A DNA stretch of 64,000 bases from NCBI RefSeq assembly GCF_001571345.1, contig NZ_BCTP01000015.1:1-64000 (forward strand), read 5' to 3'. Both the position numbers and the translations under genes were made by a program. The notes under the pieces are model-generated. The model made no database searches, was not told the DNA's origin, and saw only the letters and a program-made list of their open reading frames with translations. How positions within the stretch are numbered: the stretch's first letter is position 1; every line of letters begins with the position of its first letter. The stretch is from Komagataeibacter xylinus NBRC 15237. Lineage in GTDB: Bacteria; Pseudomonadota; Alphaproteobacteria; Acetobacterales; Acetobacteraceae. Shown one piece after another: positions 1 to 10,665 of this stretch.

Positions 1-26
1 TCCCAGTCCGGTAATGTGCGCCGGTA

Positions 27-2630
27 TCAGTCGGCCTCGACCTCGGTGCCATTGATGGTCAGGCGATCATCCTTCGCATCAACGGTCACGGTTTCACCGT
101 CATGGATGGTGCCTTCAAGCAGCAGGCCTGCCAGCGGGTTCTGCAGGGCGCGCTGGATCACGCGCTTGAGCGGACGCGCACCATAGACCGGGTCATAGCC
201 CTCATTCGCCAGCCAGATCTCGCCGCCCTTGTCCAGGCGGAGCGCGATGTTGCGCTCGGCAAGCAGCTTGCGCAGGCGACCGATCTGGATTTCCACGATC
301 TTGCCCATATCCGCTTTCTGCAGGCGGGAGAACAGGATGATCTCGTCCAGACGGTTGAGGAACTCGGGCCGGAAGTGGTTGCGCACCACCTGCATGACCT
401 CGGGCCGCACGCTATCAACCGATTCACCATCAGGCAGATGGGCCAGCACGTCGGAGCCGAGGTTACTGGTCAGCACGATCAGGGTGTTGCGGAAGTCAAC
501 CGTGCGTCCCTGCCCATCGGTCAGGCGGCCATCATCGAGCACCTGCAGCAGGATGTTGAACACATCCTCATGCGCCTTCTCGACCTCATCGAACAGGATG
601 ACCTGATAGGGCCTGCGGCGGACGGCCTCGGTCAGCACGCCGCCTTCCTCGTAGCCGACATAACCAGGAGGCGCACCGACGAGCCGCGAGACGGCATGCT
701 TCTCCATGAACTCGCTCATGTCGATGCGCAGCAGGGCCTTCTCGTCATCGAATAGGAAGCGGGCCAGCGCCTTGCACAGCTCGGTCTTGCCCACGCCCGT
801 CGGACCAAGGAACAGGAACGAGCCGATGGGGCGGTTGGGGTCCTGCAACCCGGCACGCGCACGGCGCACGGCGTTGGAGACGGCCTTGAGGGCTGGTTCC
901 TGCCCCACCACGCTCTTGCGCAGTTCATCTTCCATGCGCAACAGCTTGGCGCGCTCGCCTTCAAGCATGCGGTCCACCGGCACGCCGGTCCAGCGCGAGA
1001 CCACGGCGGCGATGCCCTGATCGGTCACGGTATCGCTGACCATGCCATCGCCCTTGCTGATCTGGTCAGCCTCTTCCTGCGCCTTGGCAATCTGAGCCTG
1101 AAGCTGCGGCAGGCGGCTGTACATCAGCTCCGATGCCCGGGCGAGGTCACCCTTGCGCTGGGCGATCTCGATATCCGAGCGGATCTGGTCCATTTCCTCC
1201 TGCAGCTTCTGCACCGCGTTCACGCGGTCCTTTTCAGCATGCCAGGCGGCGGTCAGCGCATCGGATTTTTCCTGCAGTTCCGACAGTTCGGCTTCCAGCT
1301 TGACCAGACGCTCCTTGCTCGCCGCGTCGTCTTCCTTGCGGATGGCTTCGCGCTCGATCTTGAGCTGGATCAGGCGGCGGTCGAGTTCATCGAGTTCCTC
1401 GGGCTTGCTGTCAATCTGCATGCGCAGGCGGCTTGCGGCCTCATCAACAAGGTCAATCGCCTTGTCCGGCAGGAAGCGATCGGTGATGTAGCGATTGGAC
1501 AGCGTTGCCGCCGCCACCAGCGCACCATCGGAAATACGGATACCGTGATGGAGTTCGTATTTCTCCTTGATGCCACGCAGGATGGAGATGGTGTCGGCCA
1601 CCGTCGGCTCGCCTACATAGACCGGCTGGAAGCGCCGGGCGAGGGCCGCGTCCTTCTCGATATACTTGCGGTATTCATCAAGCGTGGTGGCGCCGATGCA
1701 GTGCAGCACGCCACGGGCGAGTTCGGGCTTGATGAGGTTGGAGGCATCCATCGCGCCATCGCTGCGGCCTGCACCCACAAGGGTATGCATCTCATCGATG
1801 AACAGGATGACCTGGCCCTCGGCGGACTCGATCTCCTTGAGCACGGCTTTCAGGCGTTCCTCAAACTCGCCACGGAACTTGGCACCCGCGACCAGCGCGC
1901 CCATGTCGAGCGAGAGCAGCTTCTTGTTCTTGAGCGCCTCGGGCACGTCGCCATTGACAATACGCTGGGCCAGCCCTTCAACAATGGCGGTCTTGCCCAC
2001 GCCCGGCTCACCGATCAGGACCGGGTTGTTCTTGCTGCGGCGCGCCAGCACCTGAATGGCGCGGCGGATTTCCTCATCGCGGCCGATGACCGGGTCAAGC
2101 TTGCCCTGAAGGGCGACCTCGGTCACGTCGCGGGCATATTTCTTCAGCGCGTCAAAATTGGCTTCAGCGTTTTCGCTATCCACGGTGCGTCCCTTGCGGA
2201 TGGTGGCAATGGCTTTTTCCAGCGCCTGGGGCGTAGCACCACCCGCACGCAGGGCCTGACCGGCAGGCGTTTCGGATGCGGCGATGGCGGCCAGAAGCCG
2301 GTCCTGCGCTACAAAACCGTCACCCGCCTTCTGCGCGGCCTGCTCGGCGGCATCAAGCACGCGCACCAGTTCACCCGTGGCGCTGGGCTGGCCTGCGCCG
2401 CTGCCCTGCACCTTTGGCAGTTTGGCAAGAGCGGCCTCGTTGGCGCTGGTAATGGCGGGCACGTCACCGCCTGCGGCGCGGATCAGGGCAGAAGCGGCGC
2501 CCTGGTCATCATCAAGCAGGGCCTTGAGCAGGTGCTCGGGCGTAAGCTGCTGGTTGTAGTCGCGCATGGCGATGGTCTGGGCAGCCTGCAGGAAACCGCG
2601 CGAACGTTCCGTGAATTTTTCGATGTTCAT
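27..2630 (-). CDS. clpB: ATP-dependent disaggregase chaperone ClpB
   Basis: Hsp100 chaperone that extracts proteins from aggregates together with DnaK; cytosolic hexamer. The 867-residue product has the family's usual length and order: N-terminal Clp repeat domain, first AAA+ module with Walker A GEPGVGKT near residue 200, a coiled-coil middle domain rich in E/K/R around 400-520, and second AAA+ module with Walker A GPTGVGKT near 600. I chose the ATG at 2630 ([10 protein letters not shown]) over an in-frame TTG seven codons upstream, because AAAGGGA lies about 10 nt before the ATG and the family starts here. Single gene with its own promoter region (see 2719-2747 and 2827-2840). Confidence 0.97.
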   Translation of the reverse strand: MNIEKFTERSRGFLQAAQTIAMRDYNQQLTPEHLLKALLDDDQGAASALIRAAGGDVPAITSANEAALAKLPKVQGSGAGQPSATGELVRVLDAAEQAAQKAGDGFVAQDRLLAAIAASETPAGQALRAGGATPQALEKAIATIRKGRTVDSENAEANFDALKKYARDVTEVALQGKLDPVIGRDEEIRRAIQVLARRSKNNPVLIGEPGVGKTAIVEGLAQRIVNGDVPEALKNKKLLSLDMGALVAGAKFRGEFEERLKAVLKEIESAEGQVILFIDEMHTLVGAGRSDGAMDASNLIKPELARGVLHCIGATTLDEYRKYIEKDAALARRFQPVYVGEPTVADTISILRGIKEKYELHHGIRISDGALVAAATLSNRYITDRFLPDKAIDLVDEAASRLRMQIDSKPEELDELDRRLIQLKIEREAIRKEDDAASKERLVKLEAELSELQEKSDALTAAWHAEKDRVNAVQKLQEEMDQIRSDIEIAQRKGDLARASELMYSRLPQLQAQIAKAQEEADQISKGDGMVSDTVTDQGIAAVVSRWTGVPVDRMLEGERAKLLRMEDELRKSVVGQEPALKAVSNAVRRARAGLQDPNRPIGSFLFLGPTGVGKTELCKALARFLFDDEKALLRIDMSEFMEKHAVSRLVGAPPGYVGYEEGGVLTEAVRRRPYQVILFDEVEKAHEDVFNILLQVLDDGRLTDGQGRTVDFRNTLIVLTSNLGSDVLAHLPDGESVDSVRPEVMQVVRNHFRPEFLNRLDEIILFSRLQKADMGKIVEIQIGRLRKLLAERNIALRLDKGGEIWLANEGYDPVYGARPLKRVIQRALQNPLAGLLLEGTIHDGETVTVDAKDDRLTINGTEVEAD

Positions 2631-2718
2631 ATGTTTCTTCGTCCCTTTCAATCAGGCGACAATGATGGTTCTGCCTTTGCGCCGTCCCTCAACAGGCAAC
2701 GGCAAGGCGCTGGATTCC

Positions 2719-2747
2719 AGATGGGATCCAGCCGATGTTATTACAAG
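2719..2747 (-). promoter_or_regulatory. Sigma-32 type heat-shock promoter of clpB
   Basis: Read leftward the sequence is CTTGTAA, a 14-nt spacer, then TCCCATCT. This matches the RpoH consensus (CTTGAAA, 13-15 nt, CCCCATNT) in all but two positions. It lies about 90-115 bp before the clpB ATG, the expected place for a heat-shock chaperone gene. Assignment is by motif only. Confidence 0.6.
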
Positions 2748-2826
2748 ATGCCGGTCGCCAGTTTCCTTGCTTCCCTGCCGTGTCTGATCATGGGGTTAGC
2801 TGACCATTGGCGCAGGGTCCGCAACC

Positions 2827-2840
2827 TTGATCCAGATCAA
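2827..2840. promoter_or_regulatory. FNR/CRP-family box TTGAT-N4-ATCAA
   Basis: Perfect dyad TTGAT CCAG ATCAA, the consensus for FNR-type regulators, in the region upstream of clpB about 200 bp from its ATG and about 85 bp beyond the sigma-32-like promoter. The only neighbouring gene reading away from it is clpB. A second perfect copy of this motif lies before ackA-xfp at 52848. Confidence 0.6.
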
Positions 2841-2963
2841 GCTTGCCGTGCCTTATCGGCGTAACGGCCATTCGCCCGGGACGTTATGAAGAGACCCTGC
2901 ACCGGTCATGGACGATTGATGCAGGATGCAAATCTGCCCCCGCAAAAAATTATCAATAACAAA

Positions 2964-3041
2964 GAAGTTTTTGGTGAAGCTTTTTTTAAAAGCTTCAGAA
3001 GAACGCCGCCTTTTTGAAAAATGGCGGCACCCGAAAACTTC
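2964..3041 (+). repeat. Three-way-junction intergenic repeat, copy 1
   Basis: Outer arms GAAGTTTTTGG and CCGAAAACTTC enclose hairpin 2 (GAAGC...GCTTC) and hairpin 3 (GCCGCC...GGCGGC). It begins seven bases after the aldo/keto reductase stop codon, where it would act as a terminator. Confidence 0.8.
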
Positions 3042-3047
3042 TGTTTA

Positions 3048-4121
3048 TTATTCTGGCTTACCAGCCTTGGCCGCCACCGCCGGACCAAGCAGCAGCAGGT
3101 CGGCGGCTGACAGCCGGTCGGACGCATTACTGGCCTGATGCCAGTAGGGATAGAGCAGCGGGGGCGCGCTTGCTGCATCAAGGCGGCTGATGTCTTCAGC
3201 ACTCAGCACAAGGTCGGCGGCCTTTAGGTTATCGACAAGCTGCGCCTCGGTGCGCGCGCCGATGACGATGGAGGTAATGGCCGGCCGCTGCGCCACCCAG
3301 GCCAGCGCCACCTGGGCTGCGGAAATGTTACGGGCCTCGGCAATGCTCACGAGCACTTCCACCACATCGTAGAGTTTTTCAATGTCATGAACCGGCGGCT
3401 CGCCCCATTTCTCGATCTGGCGCGTGCCTGCGGGCTGTGGCCTGCCGCGGCGGTACTTGCCCGAAAGCAGGCCACCAGCCATGGGGCTCCAGACCTGCAC
3501 GCCAATGCCCTGATCGAGCGAAAGCGGCAGCAGTTCATATTCCGCCTCGCGCGCTTGCAGGGAGTAGTAGATCTGCTGCGCCACGGGGGCGATCAGCCGG
3601 TCGCGCTCGGCCACCGACAGCGCCTTCATCAGGTGCCAGGCCGAGAAGTTGGACACCCCGGTATAACGGATCTTGCCCGCGCGGGTCAGGGTATCGAGCG
3701 CTTCCAGCGTTTCATCAAGCGGGGTCTGGCCATCCCATTCATGCAGGTAATACAGGTCGATATGGTCGCGCCCCAGCCGCCTGAGGCTGGCCTCGCACGC
3801 GCGGATGAGGTGATAGCGCGACAGCCCGGCATCATTGGCCCCCTTGCCCATGGTAAAACGGGCCTTGGTGGTGACCATGATGTCATCGCTGCGGCCTTTC
3901 AGCGCAGCACCCAGTATTTCCTCCGACACGCCCGCTGAATAGATATCCGCCGTATCGAACATGTTGATCCCGGCTTCGATGCACAGGTCAAGCTGGCGGC
4001 GAGCGCCTGCAAGATCGGTATCGCCGGTCTTGGCGAAATCACCCTTGCCGCCAAAGGTCATGGTGCCCAGCGTGAAGGCTGAAATTCTGAGGCCCGAACG
4101 GCCAAGCTTACGGTATTGCAT
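3048..4121 (-). CDS. Aldo/keto reductase
   Basis: NAD(P)H-dependent oxidoreductase of the AKR superfamily (TIM barrel), cytosolic, reducing aldehydes or ketones; the physiological substrate cannot be read from sequence. The 357-residue protein opens with MQYRKLGRSGLRIS, typical of the family, and shows the catalytic tetrad Asp56, Tyr61, Lys86 and His127 (contexts FDTADIY, TTKARF, YYLHEWDG). The start is the ATG at 4121, preceded by GGAAAAGAG; the 13 codons further upstream are not conserved. It stands alone between two copies of the structured intergenic repeat. Confidence 0.93.
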   Translation of the reverse strand: MQYRKLGRSGLRISAFTLGTMTFGGKGDFAKTGDTDLAGARRQLDLCIEAGINMFDTADIYSAGVSEEILGAALKGRSDDIMVTTKARFTMGKGANDAGLSRYHLIRACEASLRRLGRDHIDLYYLHEWDGQTPLDETLEALDTLTRAGKIRYTGVSNFSAWHLMKALSVAERDRLIAPVAQQIYYSLQAREAEYELLPLSLDQGIGVQVWSPMAGGLLSGKYRRGRPQPAGTRQIEKWGEPPVHDIEKLYDVVEVLVSIAEARNISAAQVALAWVAQRPAITSIVIGARTEAQLVDNLKAADLVLSAEDISRLDAASAPPLLYPYWHQASNASDRLSAADLLLLGPAVAAKAGKPE

Positions 4122-4179
4122 CTCTTTTCCTTCCCATAATGCCTGTAAAGCGCCTGTCACGTGGCATTACGCCAATAAT

Positions 4180-4262
4180 GAAAAGTTTTTGGTGAAGCGT
4201 TTTTCAAAAAGCTTTGAAAAGAACGCCGCCTTCCTGAAAAAAGGCGGCACCCGGAAACTTTC
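4180..4262 (+). repeat. Three-way-junction intergenic repeat, copy 2
   Basis: Full-length copy between the aldo/keto reductase start and the stop of the FAH-family gene. Hairpin 2 is imperfect (GAAGCG against GCTTT); hairpin 3 GCCGCC/GGCGGC is intact. Confidence 0.8.
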
Positions 4263-4291
4263 ATGATGACAGGCGCCACATACGGCAGGCT

Positions 4292-4984
4292 TCAGCCGGT
4301 ATAGGTCACGTTCAGTTCGCCCACCCCGGCACAGGTGGCATGCATCACATCGCCCCGCCTGACCGGCCCCACGCCCGAGGGCGTGCCGGTCATGATCAGG
4401 TCGCCCGGCGCAAGGGTGACGAAACGGCTGAGGCAGGCAATGATTTCGGGCACGGACCAGATCATCTCCATCAGGTCGCCTTTCTGGCGCTGCTCGCCAT
4501 TGACGCTCAGGGCAATGGCCCCGCTTTCGGGGTGGCCAATGCGCGCGGCGGGCACCATGGCGGAAATGGGACAGGACTGGTCAAACCCCTTGGCCAGCGC
4601 CCACGGGCGGCCTGCCTTCTTGGCGGCGGCCTGCAGGTCGCGCCGGGTCATGTCCAGCCCTACCGCGTAGCCATAGACGTGCGAGAGCGCCTTCTCCACC
4701 TCAATGTCAGCCCCCTCGCGCCCGATGGCGACGACAAGCTCCACCTCATGATGCAGGTCGGCCGTGCTGACGGGAAAAGGCAGCAGCCCCCCGCCGGGCA
4801 CCACCGCATCACCGGGCTTGGCAAAAAAGAAGGGTTCGGAGCGCTCGGGGTTGCTGCCCATCTCGCGCGCATGGGCGGCATAGTTCTGCCCCACGCACCA
4901 TATCCGCCTGACAGGAAAGACGCCCGCACTCCCCTCCACTGGCACGACAGGAAGGGTGTAGGGGGGAATTACGTACTCCGTCAC
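4292..4984 (-). CDS. Fumarylacetoacetate hydrolase family protein
   Basis: Small single-domain FAH-fold enzyme (230 residues), a family that includes fumarylpyruvate hydrolase, acylpyruvases and oxaloacetate decarboxylases acting in aromatic or 2-keto acid catabolism. Family marks are VGQNYAAHAREMG near the N-terminus, the metal-binding acidic residues in HHEVELVVAIG and GLDMTRRDLQ, and the C-terminal GDLIMTGTPSGVGPV. I chose a GTG start at 4984 (VTEYVIPP), 9 nt after AGGAG; the frame stays open 32 codons further upstream without family similarity. The exact substrate is unknown. Confidence 0.88.
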   Translation of the reverse strand: MTEYVIPPYTLPVVPVEGSAGVFPVRRIWCVGQNYAAHAREMGSNPERSEPFFFAKPGDAVVPGGGLLPFPVSTADLHHEVELVVAIGREGADIEVEKALSHVYGYAVGLDMTRRDLQAAAKKAGRPWALAKGFDQSCPISAMVPAARIGHPESGAIALSVNGEQRQKGDLMEMIWSVPEIIACLSRFVTLAPGDLIMTGTPSGVGPVRRGDVMHATCAGVGELNVTYTG

Positions 4985-5080
4985 GATACGGCGCTCCTGC
5001 TGTTCATACCGGCGCGCATGGTGGCACCCGTGCCCGGTCGTGTCACGGCAAATGCGGGGCAGCCCCATGAAAGCGGACAT

Positions 5081-5114
5081 AAAAAAAACGCCAGCCGGAA
5101 CACTCCGGCTGGCG
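5081..5114 (-). terminator. Rho-independent terminator of ilvC
   Basis: Perfect 11-bp stem (CGCCAGCCGGA/TCCGGCTGGCG) with a short loop, followed leftward by eight T residues. It lies 45 bp beyond the ilvC stop codon. Confidence 0.92.
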
Positions 5115-5158
5115 CTGAAAATACGGTGGCGACAGGTGCCGCCGTTATTTTACGCAGA

Positions 5159-6229
<1,071 letters not shown>

Positions 6230-6745
6230 TTACAGGATTGCCGCCCCACGGGCGATGGCGGCAATGCCCGTGCGCGAGACCTCGGCCAGGCCGAGGGGAC
6301 GCATGAGGTCGATGAAGGCATCAAGCTTGTCGGACGCGCCGGTCAGCTCAAAGACGAACGAGGTGGCCGAGGCATCAACCGGGTGGGCGCGAAAGGCCTG
6401 CGCAATGCGCAGCGCGTCGGCCCGGCGCTCGCCGCTGGCAATGACCTTGACGAGCGCCATCTCGCGCGCCACGTGCGGCTCGCGCCCGGTCATGACCGCC
6501 ACGCGGTACACCGGCACCAGCCGCTCCACCTGCGCGCGGATCTGGCCCAGCACATGCGGGGTCGCGGTGGTGACGATATTGATGCGCGACTGGCGGCGGG
6601 TTTCATCCACCGCGGCCACGGTCAGGCTCTCGATATTGTATCCACGACCTGAGAACAGGCCGATCACGCGGGCGAGCGCGCCGCTTTCGTTCTCGACCTG
6701 AATGGAAATGACCGCGGAGACCGGGCTCTCCTGCTGCGTGGTCAT
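6230..6745 (-). CDS. ilvN: Acetolactate synthase small (regulatory) subunit
   Basis: Regulatory partner of IlvB; the ACT domain binds valine for feedback inhibition. 171 residues, with the N-terminal ACT segment VENESGALARVIGLFSGRGYNIES at about residues 14-37 (only key residues: the GALARV and RGYNIESL motifs) and a second ACT-like half. I start at the ATG at 6745 (MTTQQES); upstream codons are not conserved. It lies 100 bp after ilvB; that gap contains an 8-bp perfect hairpin (6813-6834). Confidence 0.95.
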   Translation of the reverse strand: MTTQQESPVSAVISIQVENESGALARVIGLFSGRGYNIESLTVAAVDETRRQSRINIVTTATPHVLGQIRAQVERLVPVYRVAVMTGREPHVAREMALVKVIASGERRADALRIAQAFRAHPVDASATSFVFELTGASDKLDAFIDLMRPLGLAEVSRTGIAAIARGAAIL

Positions 6746-6812
6746 GATGTGTTTCCTGACTGCTTGGGGCGCCGCCCTGCAGGAGCAGGGGCGGCAGGAA
6801 AGGACAGAGAAA

Positions 6813-6834
6813 CCTGCGGCACAACCGCCGCAGG
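6813..6834. terminator. Hairpin between ilvB and ilvN
   Basis: CCTGCGGC, six-base loop, GCCGCAGG; leftward it is followed by TTTCTCT. It may lower read-through from ilvB to ilvN or stabilise the ilvB 3' end. The T tract is weak, so full termination is doubtful. Confidence 0.4.
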
Positions 6835-6845
6835 CAGGCGCAAGA

Positions 6846-8666
6846 TCAGACCAGCATGCGGCCTTCGGCGCTGATCTCGTCATCCTGATCGGGGCCGAGG
6901 AGCATCTGGTTATGCGCCGCCCCCGAGGGGATCATGGGATAGCAGTTTTCATCCTGCGCCACGCATATGTCCGCCACCACCGGACCGGGATGGGCCAGCA
7001 TCTCGGCAATCACGCCATCAAGCTCGCCCACGCAGGTCGCGCGCAGCCCCTTGCCATGAAAGCTTTCCGCAAGCTTCACGAAATCGGGCAGGGCCGCGCT
7101 GTAGCTCTCGGAATAGCGCGAGTCATGCAGCAGTTCCTGCCACTGGCGCACCATGCCCATATACTGGTTGTTCAGGATGAACACCTTAACCGGCAGACGG
7201 TACTGCGCGATGGTGGACAGTTCCTGGATGTTCATCAGCGTCGAGGCTTCGCCCGCGATGTCGATCACCAGCGCATCGGGGTGGGCGATCTGCGCGCCCA
7301 CGGCGGCGGGCAGCCCGTAGCCCATGGTGCCAAGCCCGCCCGATGTCAGCCAGCGATTGGGTCTGTCAAAGCCGAAATGCTGGGCCGCCCACATCTGGTG
7401 CTGCCCCACCTCGGTCGAGACATAGGTATCGCGCCCGGTGGCGGTGACGAGTTCATGCAGGCGGCGGATGGTGTATTGCGGGCGGATGATGGCCCCGGGC
7501 GCCCTGTCCTGCACGAAGCCGAGGCTGTCGGTCTTGCGCCATTCGTTGATCTGGTGCCACCACTGCGCCATGTCGATGGGCTGGCGGGTATTGGCGGGGG
7601 TGCACTCCCACTCTTCGAGCATCATCTCGATCACGCGCCGCGCATCACCCACGATGCCCACGTCAACCGGCACGATCTTGTTGATCTGGCTGGGGTCGAT
7701 ATCGGCATGGATCTTGAACGAGCCGGGCGAGAACGCATCGAGCCTGCCGGTCACGCGGTCATCAAAGCGCGAGCCAAGGGCGATCAGCACGTCGCAGCCA
7801 TGAGTGGCCATGTTGGCTTCGTACGTGCCATGCATGCCCAGCATGCCCAGGAAGCGCCGGTCGCCCGCGGGCATCGACCCCAGCCCCATCAGCGTGGAGG
7901 TGCACGGAAAGCCCGTCTTTTCCACCAGTTTGCGCAGGGCGGCTGATGCCTCCGGCCCGGCATTGATGATGCCGCCACCCGTATAGAACAGCGGGCGGCG
8001 CGCGCCCTTCATGGCGGCCACGGCGCGGGCAATCACCTCCCGGCCCGGCTCGGTCTGCGGGCGGTAGGAGGGATGCGGCACGCGCGGGGCCTCGCTATAG
8101 GGCGCGGGGCCGACCATCAGGTTCTTGGGCAGGTCAACGAGCACCGGGCCGGGGCGACCGCTGCGCGCGATATGAAAGGCCTCGTGCACGCAGGGCGCCA
8201 CATCTTCCGCGCGACGGATGAGGTAGTTGTATTTGGTGGCCGGGCGCGTGATGCCGGTCGTGTCCGCCTCCTGGAAGGCATCGGTGCCGATCAGCGGCAC
8301 GCCGACCTGACCCGAGAAGCAGACCACCGGAATCGAGTCCAGCATGGCATCAAGCAGGCCGGTCACGGTATTGGTGGCACCCGGCCCGCTGGTGACGAGC
8401 ACCACGCCCACCTTGCCGGTCGAGCGGGCATAGGCTTCCGCCGCATGCACGGCGGCCTGCTCGTGGCGGACCAGAACGTGGCGAATCGCATCCTGGCGGA
8501 AAATGGCATCATAAATCGGCAGGACCGCGCCACCGGGATAGCCGAAAATAACCTCGACCCCCTGCTCGGCCAGCACGCGCAGAAGCACTTCCGCGCCGCT
8601 GAGCACGGATGTATCCGTGCCCGCTGCGTGAGGCTTCAGGTCGGTCTGGTGCGATGCTGTGTTCAT
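6846..8666 (-). CDS. ilvB: Acetolactate synthase large (catalytic) subunit
   Basis: Thiamine diphosphate and FAD enzyme making acetolactate and acetohydroxybutyrate, the first committed step of branched-chain amino acid synthesis. 606 residues, normal length. Visible are FGYPGGAVLPIYDA near residue 42, the activating Glu in RHEQAAVHAAEAYARS, the FAD domain in the middle and the diphosphate site AGEASTLMNIQEL...FILNNQYMG. In this site GEA stands where most family members have GDG or GDA. ATG at 8666 is preceded by AGGAGCAGGACC. It follows miaA by 72 bp on the same strand, so the operon may begin further upstream. Confidence 0.97.
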   Translation of the reverse strand: MNTASHQTDLKPHAAGTDTSVLSGAEVLLRVLAEQGVEVIFGYPGGAVLPIYDAIFRQDAIRHVLVRHEQAAVHAAEAYARSTGKVGVVLVTSGPGATNTVTGLLDAMLDSIPVVCFSGQVGVPLIGTDAFQEADTTGITRPATKYNYLIRRAEDVAPCVHEAFHIARSGRPGPVLVDLPKNLMVGPAPYSEAPRVPHPSYRPQTEPGREVIARAVAAMKGARRPLFYTGGGIINAGPEASAALRKLVEKTGFPCTSTLMGLGSMPAGDRRFLGMLGMHGTYEANMATHGCDVLIALGSRFDDRVTGRLDAFSPGSFKIHADIDPSQINKIVPVDVGIVGDARRVIEMMLEEWECTPANTRQPIDMAQWWHQINEWRKTDSLGFVQDRAPGAIIRPQYTIRRLHELVTATGRDTYVSTEVGQHQMWAAQHFGFDRPNRWLTSGGLGTMGYGLPAAVGAQIAHPDALVIDIAGEASTLMNIQELSTIAQYRLPVKVFILNNQYMGMVRQWQELLHDSRYSESYSAALPDFVKLAESFHGKGLRATCVGELDGVIAEMLAHPGPVVADICVAQDENCYPMIPSGAAHNQMLLGPDQDDEISAEGRMLV

Positions 8667-8738
8667 GGTCCTGCTCCTTCGCCACTGGTGGCCAGAACAA
8701 TCCGGCCAGCCCTGATCAGGCGAAATCCCGGCCCGGGT

Positions 8739-9743
8739 TTACGGAAAGCCTTGGCCCGCGTCAATGCGTTTAATAACAAAAGAAATGATTTTATCGCCCA
8801 CCCTTTCCATTTGTTGCGCAGCTTCGTCTTTTTCGAATCGTTTTTCATATAAAAAGGTGTCCGCCGGGGCAGCACACGGGTGATGGGCAAACCATGTGGC
8901 CTGCCGCTTGGTGTATTGCCCGGTCAACTGAATGGCGCGCGCCGCCGCATCCGCCCGCGTCATCTCACCGCGCAGCACGGCGGCCAGTTCGGGCACGCCA
9001 TGGGCACGCATGGCGGGCAGGTCGGGCGGCAGGTTTTGTGCCAGCAGGGCTTCCACCTCCGCCATGGCGCCCTGCCCGAGCATGGCGTGGAAGCGCCGGG
9101 CAATGGCCGCGCGCAGCCCGTCACGCGCGGGGTGCAGCCTTATGGCGATGAAGCGGGCATCAAGCCCGGGCAGCACGGCCTCTCGCCGCCACCACGCCAT
9201 GCCATGGCCGGTGGCGGCATGCACCTCCCACGCGCGGGCCAGGCGCTGGCCATCATTGGGGCGCAGGGTGGCGGCGGTTTCGGGGTCAAGCTGCTGCAGG
9301 CGGGCATGCAGGGCGGGGGCGCCAAGTTCGGCCAGCAGGGCGCGCGCGCGTTCGCGGATGGCGGGTGGCGGCTGGGGAATATCAGCCAGCCCATCGGTCA
9401 GGGCGCGGAAATACATGCCCGTGCCACCACAGAATATCGGCACGCGCCCGGCATTCCACGCGCTCTGCGCCGCCACCAGCGCCTGCTCGCGCCACCACGC
9501 CACCGAGCCATTGCACGCAGCGGGCAGCACGCCGTACAGCGCATGGGGCACGCAGGCTTCCTCCGCCACGGTGGGGCGGGCGGTGAGAATGCGCAGGTCG
9601 CGGTAAACCTGCATCGAATCGGTGTTGATGATGGTGCCGCCCACATGCCGCGCCAGAGCCAGCGCGAGTGCGGACTTGCCCGAACAGGTCGGACCCGCCA
9701 CGATTAGCGCCACGCGCGCCTGCCCTGAAGGGGGGCGTGTCAT
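8739..9743 (-). CDS. miaA: tRNA dimethylallyltransferase
   Basis: Adds a dimethylallyl group to A37 of tRNAs reading UNN codons. The 334-residue product shows the P-loop GPTCSGKSALALALA at about residues 17-31, INTDSMQVYRDL, GGTGMYFRALTDGL and the QLTGQYTKRQATWF segment near the C-terminus. I start at the ATG at 9743 (MTRPPSGQ) with AAAGGAT 8 nt upstream; the frame remains open far upstream through serB antisense sequence and that part is not real. Its start lies only 31 bp from the divergent serB start, so each promoter must overlap the other gene. Confidence 0.95.
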   Translation of the reverse strand: MTRPPSGQARVALIVAGPTCSGKSALALALARHVGGTIINTDSMQVYRDLRILTARPTVAEEACVPHALYGVLPAACNGSVAWWREQALVAAQSAWNAGRVPIFCGGTGMYFRALTDGLADIPQPPPAIRERARALLAELGAPALHARLQQLDPETAATLRPNDGQRLARAWEVHAATGHGMAWWRREAVLPGLDARFIAIRLHPARDGLRAAIARRFHAMLGQGAMAEVEALLAQNLPPDLPAMRAHGVPELAAVLRGEMTRADAAARAIQLTGQYTKRQATWFAHHPCAAPADTFLYEKRFEKDEAAQQMERVGDKIISFVIKRIDAGQGFP

Positions 9744-9774
9744 TGTTTCATCCTTTTCACTGACCCCGGACCCC

Positions 9775-10665
9775 ATGGCTGATTCCCCTTCCCACGCCCA
9801 TACCCTTGTACTGGTGGCCAACCGTGACGCCACATCGCTCACGGCGATCGATATCGCGACCGCGCGCGACCTTGCCCGCGCTGCCGCCCCCGTGACCCTG
9901 TCGGAAGGGGAAGCGGTCGAGATGGCCTGCACCGCTCCCGATATCGCCGCCCTGCGCGCCGTTTTTGCCAAGGGCCATATCGACGTGCTGGTAACGCCCG
10001 CTGGCAACCGCCGCAAGCGCGTGCTGGTGGCCGACATGGACAGCACCATTGTCAGTTGCGAAACGCTGGACGACATCGCGGCCCATGCCGGCATTGGCGA
10101 GAAGATTGCCGAGATCACGCGCCGCTCCATGAATGGCGAGATCGAATTCGAGGCTGCCCTGCGCGAGCGCGTGGCCCTGCTGCGCGGCCTGCCCGTGACC
10201 TTGCTGGAAAAAGCGTGGAAGGACGTAAAGCTCAACACGGGGGCAATCGAACTGGTGCGCACCATGGGGGCGGGTGGCGCGCGCACGGCGCTGGTGTCTG
10301 GCGGGTTCACGTTCTTTACCAGCCGGGTGGCAAAACTGTGCGGCTTTGATGAAAACCATGCCAACACCCTGCTTGCCGCAGGCGAGAGCCTGACCGGCGC
10401 GGTGGGCCAGCCCATTTTAGGTCCGGATGCCAAGCTTGCGCACCTGCGGCGTCTTGTCGCGGCTCAGGGCGTGAGCGTGGCGGATGCGCTGGCCACCGGC
10501 GATGGCGCAAACGACCTGGCCATGCTGCGGGTTGCGGGGCTTGGCATCGCCTTCCACGCCAAGCCTGCCGTGCGGCGCGAGATCAGCAACCAGGTCAACG
10601 CCACCACGCTGCGCAGCCTGCTCTTCGCGCAGGGCTACCGGGCGGCGGAATTCGTCACGGCGTAA
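9775..10665 (+). CDS. serB: Phosphoserine phosphatase
   Basis: Last step of serine synthesis: phosphoserine to serine. HAD-superfamily enzyme, 296 residues, with an N-terminal ACT-like extension and the motifs DMDSTIVSCETLDD (catalytic Asp pair), SGGFTFFT and GDGANDLAML. ATG at 9775 was chosen because MADSPSH begins the family-like part; no strong ribosome site is visible. Its last 11 bases overlap the 3' end of the convergent cation efflux gene. Confidence 0.95.
   Translation: MADSPSHAHTLVLVANRDATSLTAIDIATARDLARAAAPVTLSEGEAVEMACTAPDIAALRAVFAKGHIDVLVTPAGNRRKRVLVADMDSTIVSCETLDDIAAHAGIGEKIAEITRRSMNGEIEFEAALRERVALLRGLPVTLLEKAWKDVKLNTGAIELVRTMGAGGARTALVSGGFTFFTSRVAKLCGFDENHANTLLAAGESLTGAVGQPILGPDAKLAHLRRLVAAQGVSVADALATGDGANDLAMLRVAGLGIAFHAKPAVRREISNQVNATTLRSLLFAQGYRAAEFVTA

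Larger units (their letters stand above)
2631..2963. other. clpB upstream intergenic region
   Basis: About 330 bp between the clpB start and the first intergenic repeat. It holds the heat-shock type promoter and the FNR-type box listed separately. I see no coding sequence or RNA gene in the rest. Confidence 0.6.

Noticed and set aside
1239-2864. 541-codon frame opposite clpB
   Set aside because: Antisense shadow in GC-rich DNA; clpB is certain on the other strand and the frame encodes no recognisable domain.
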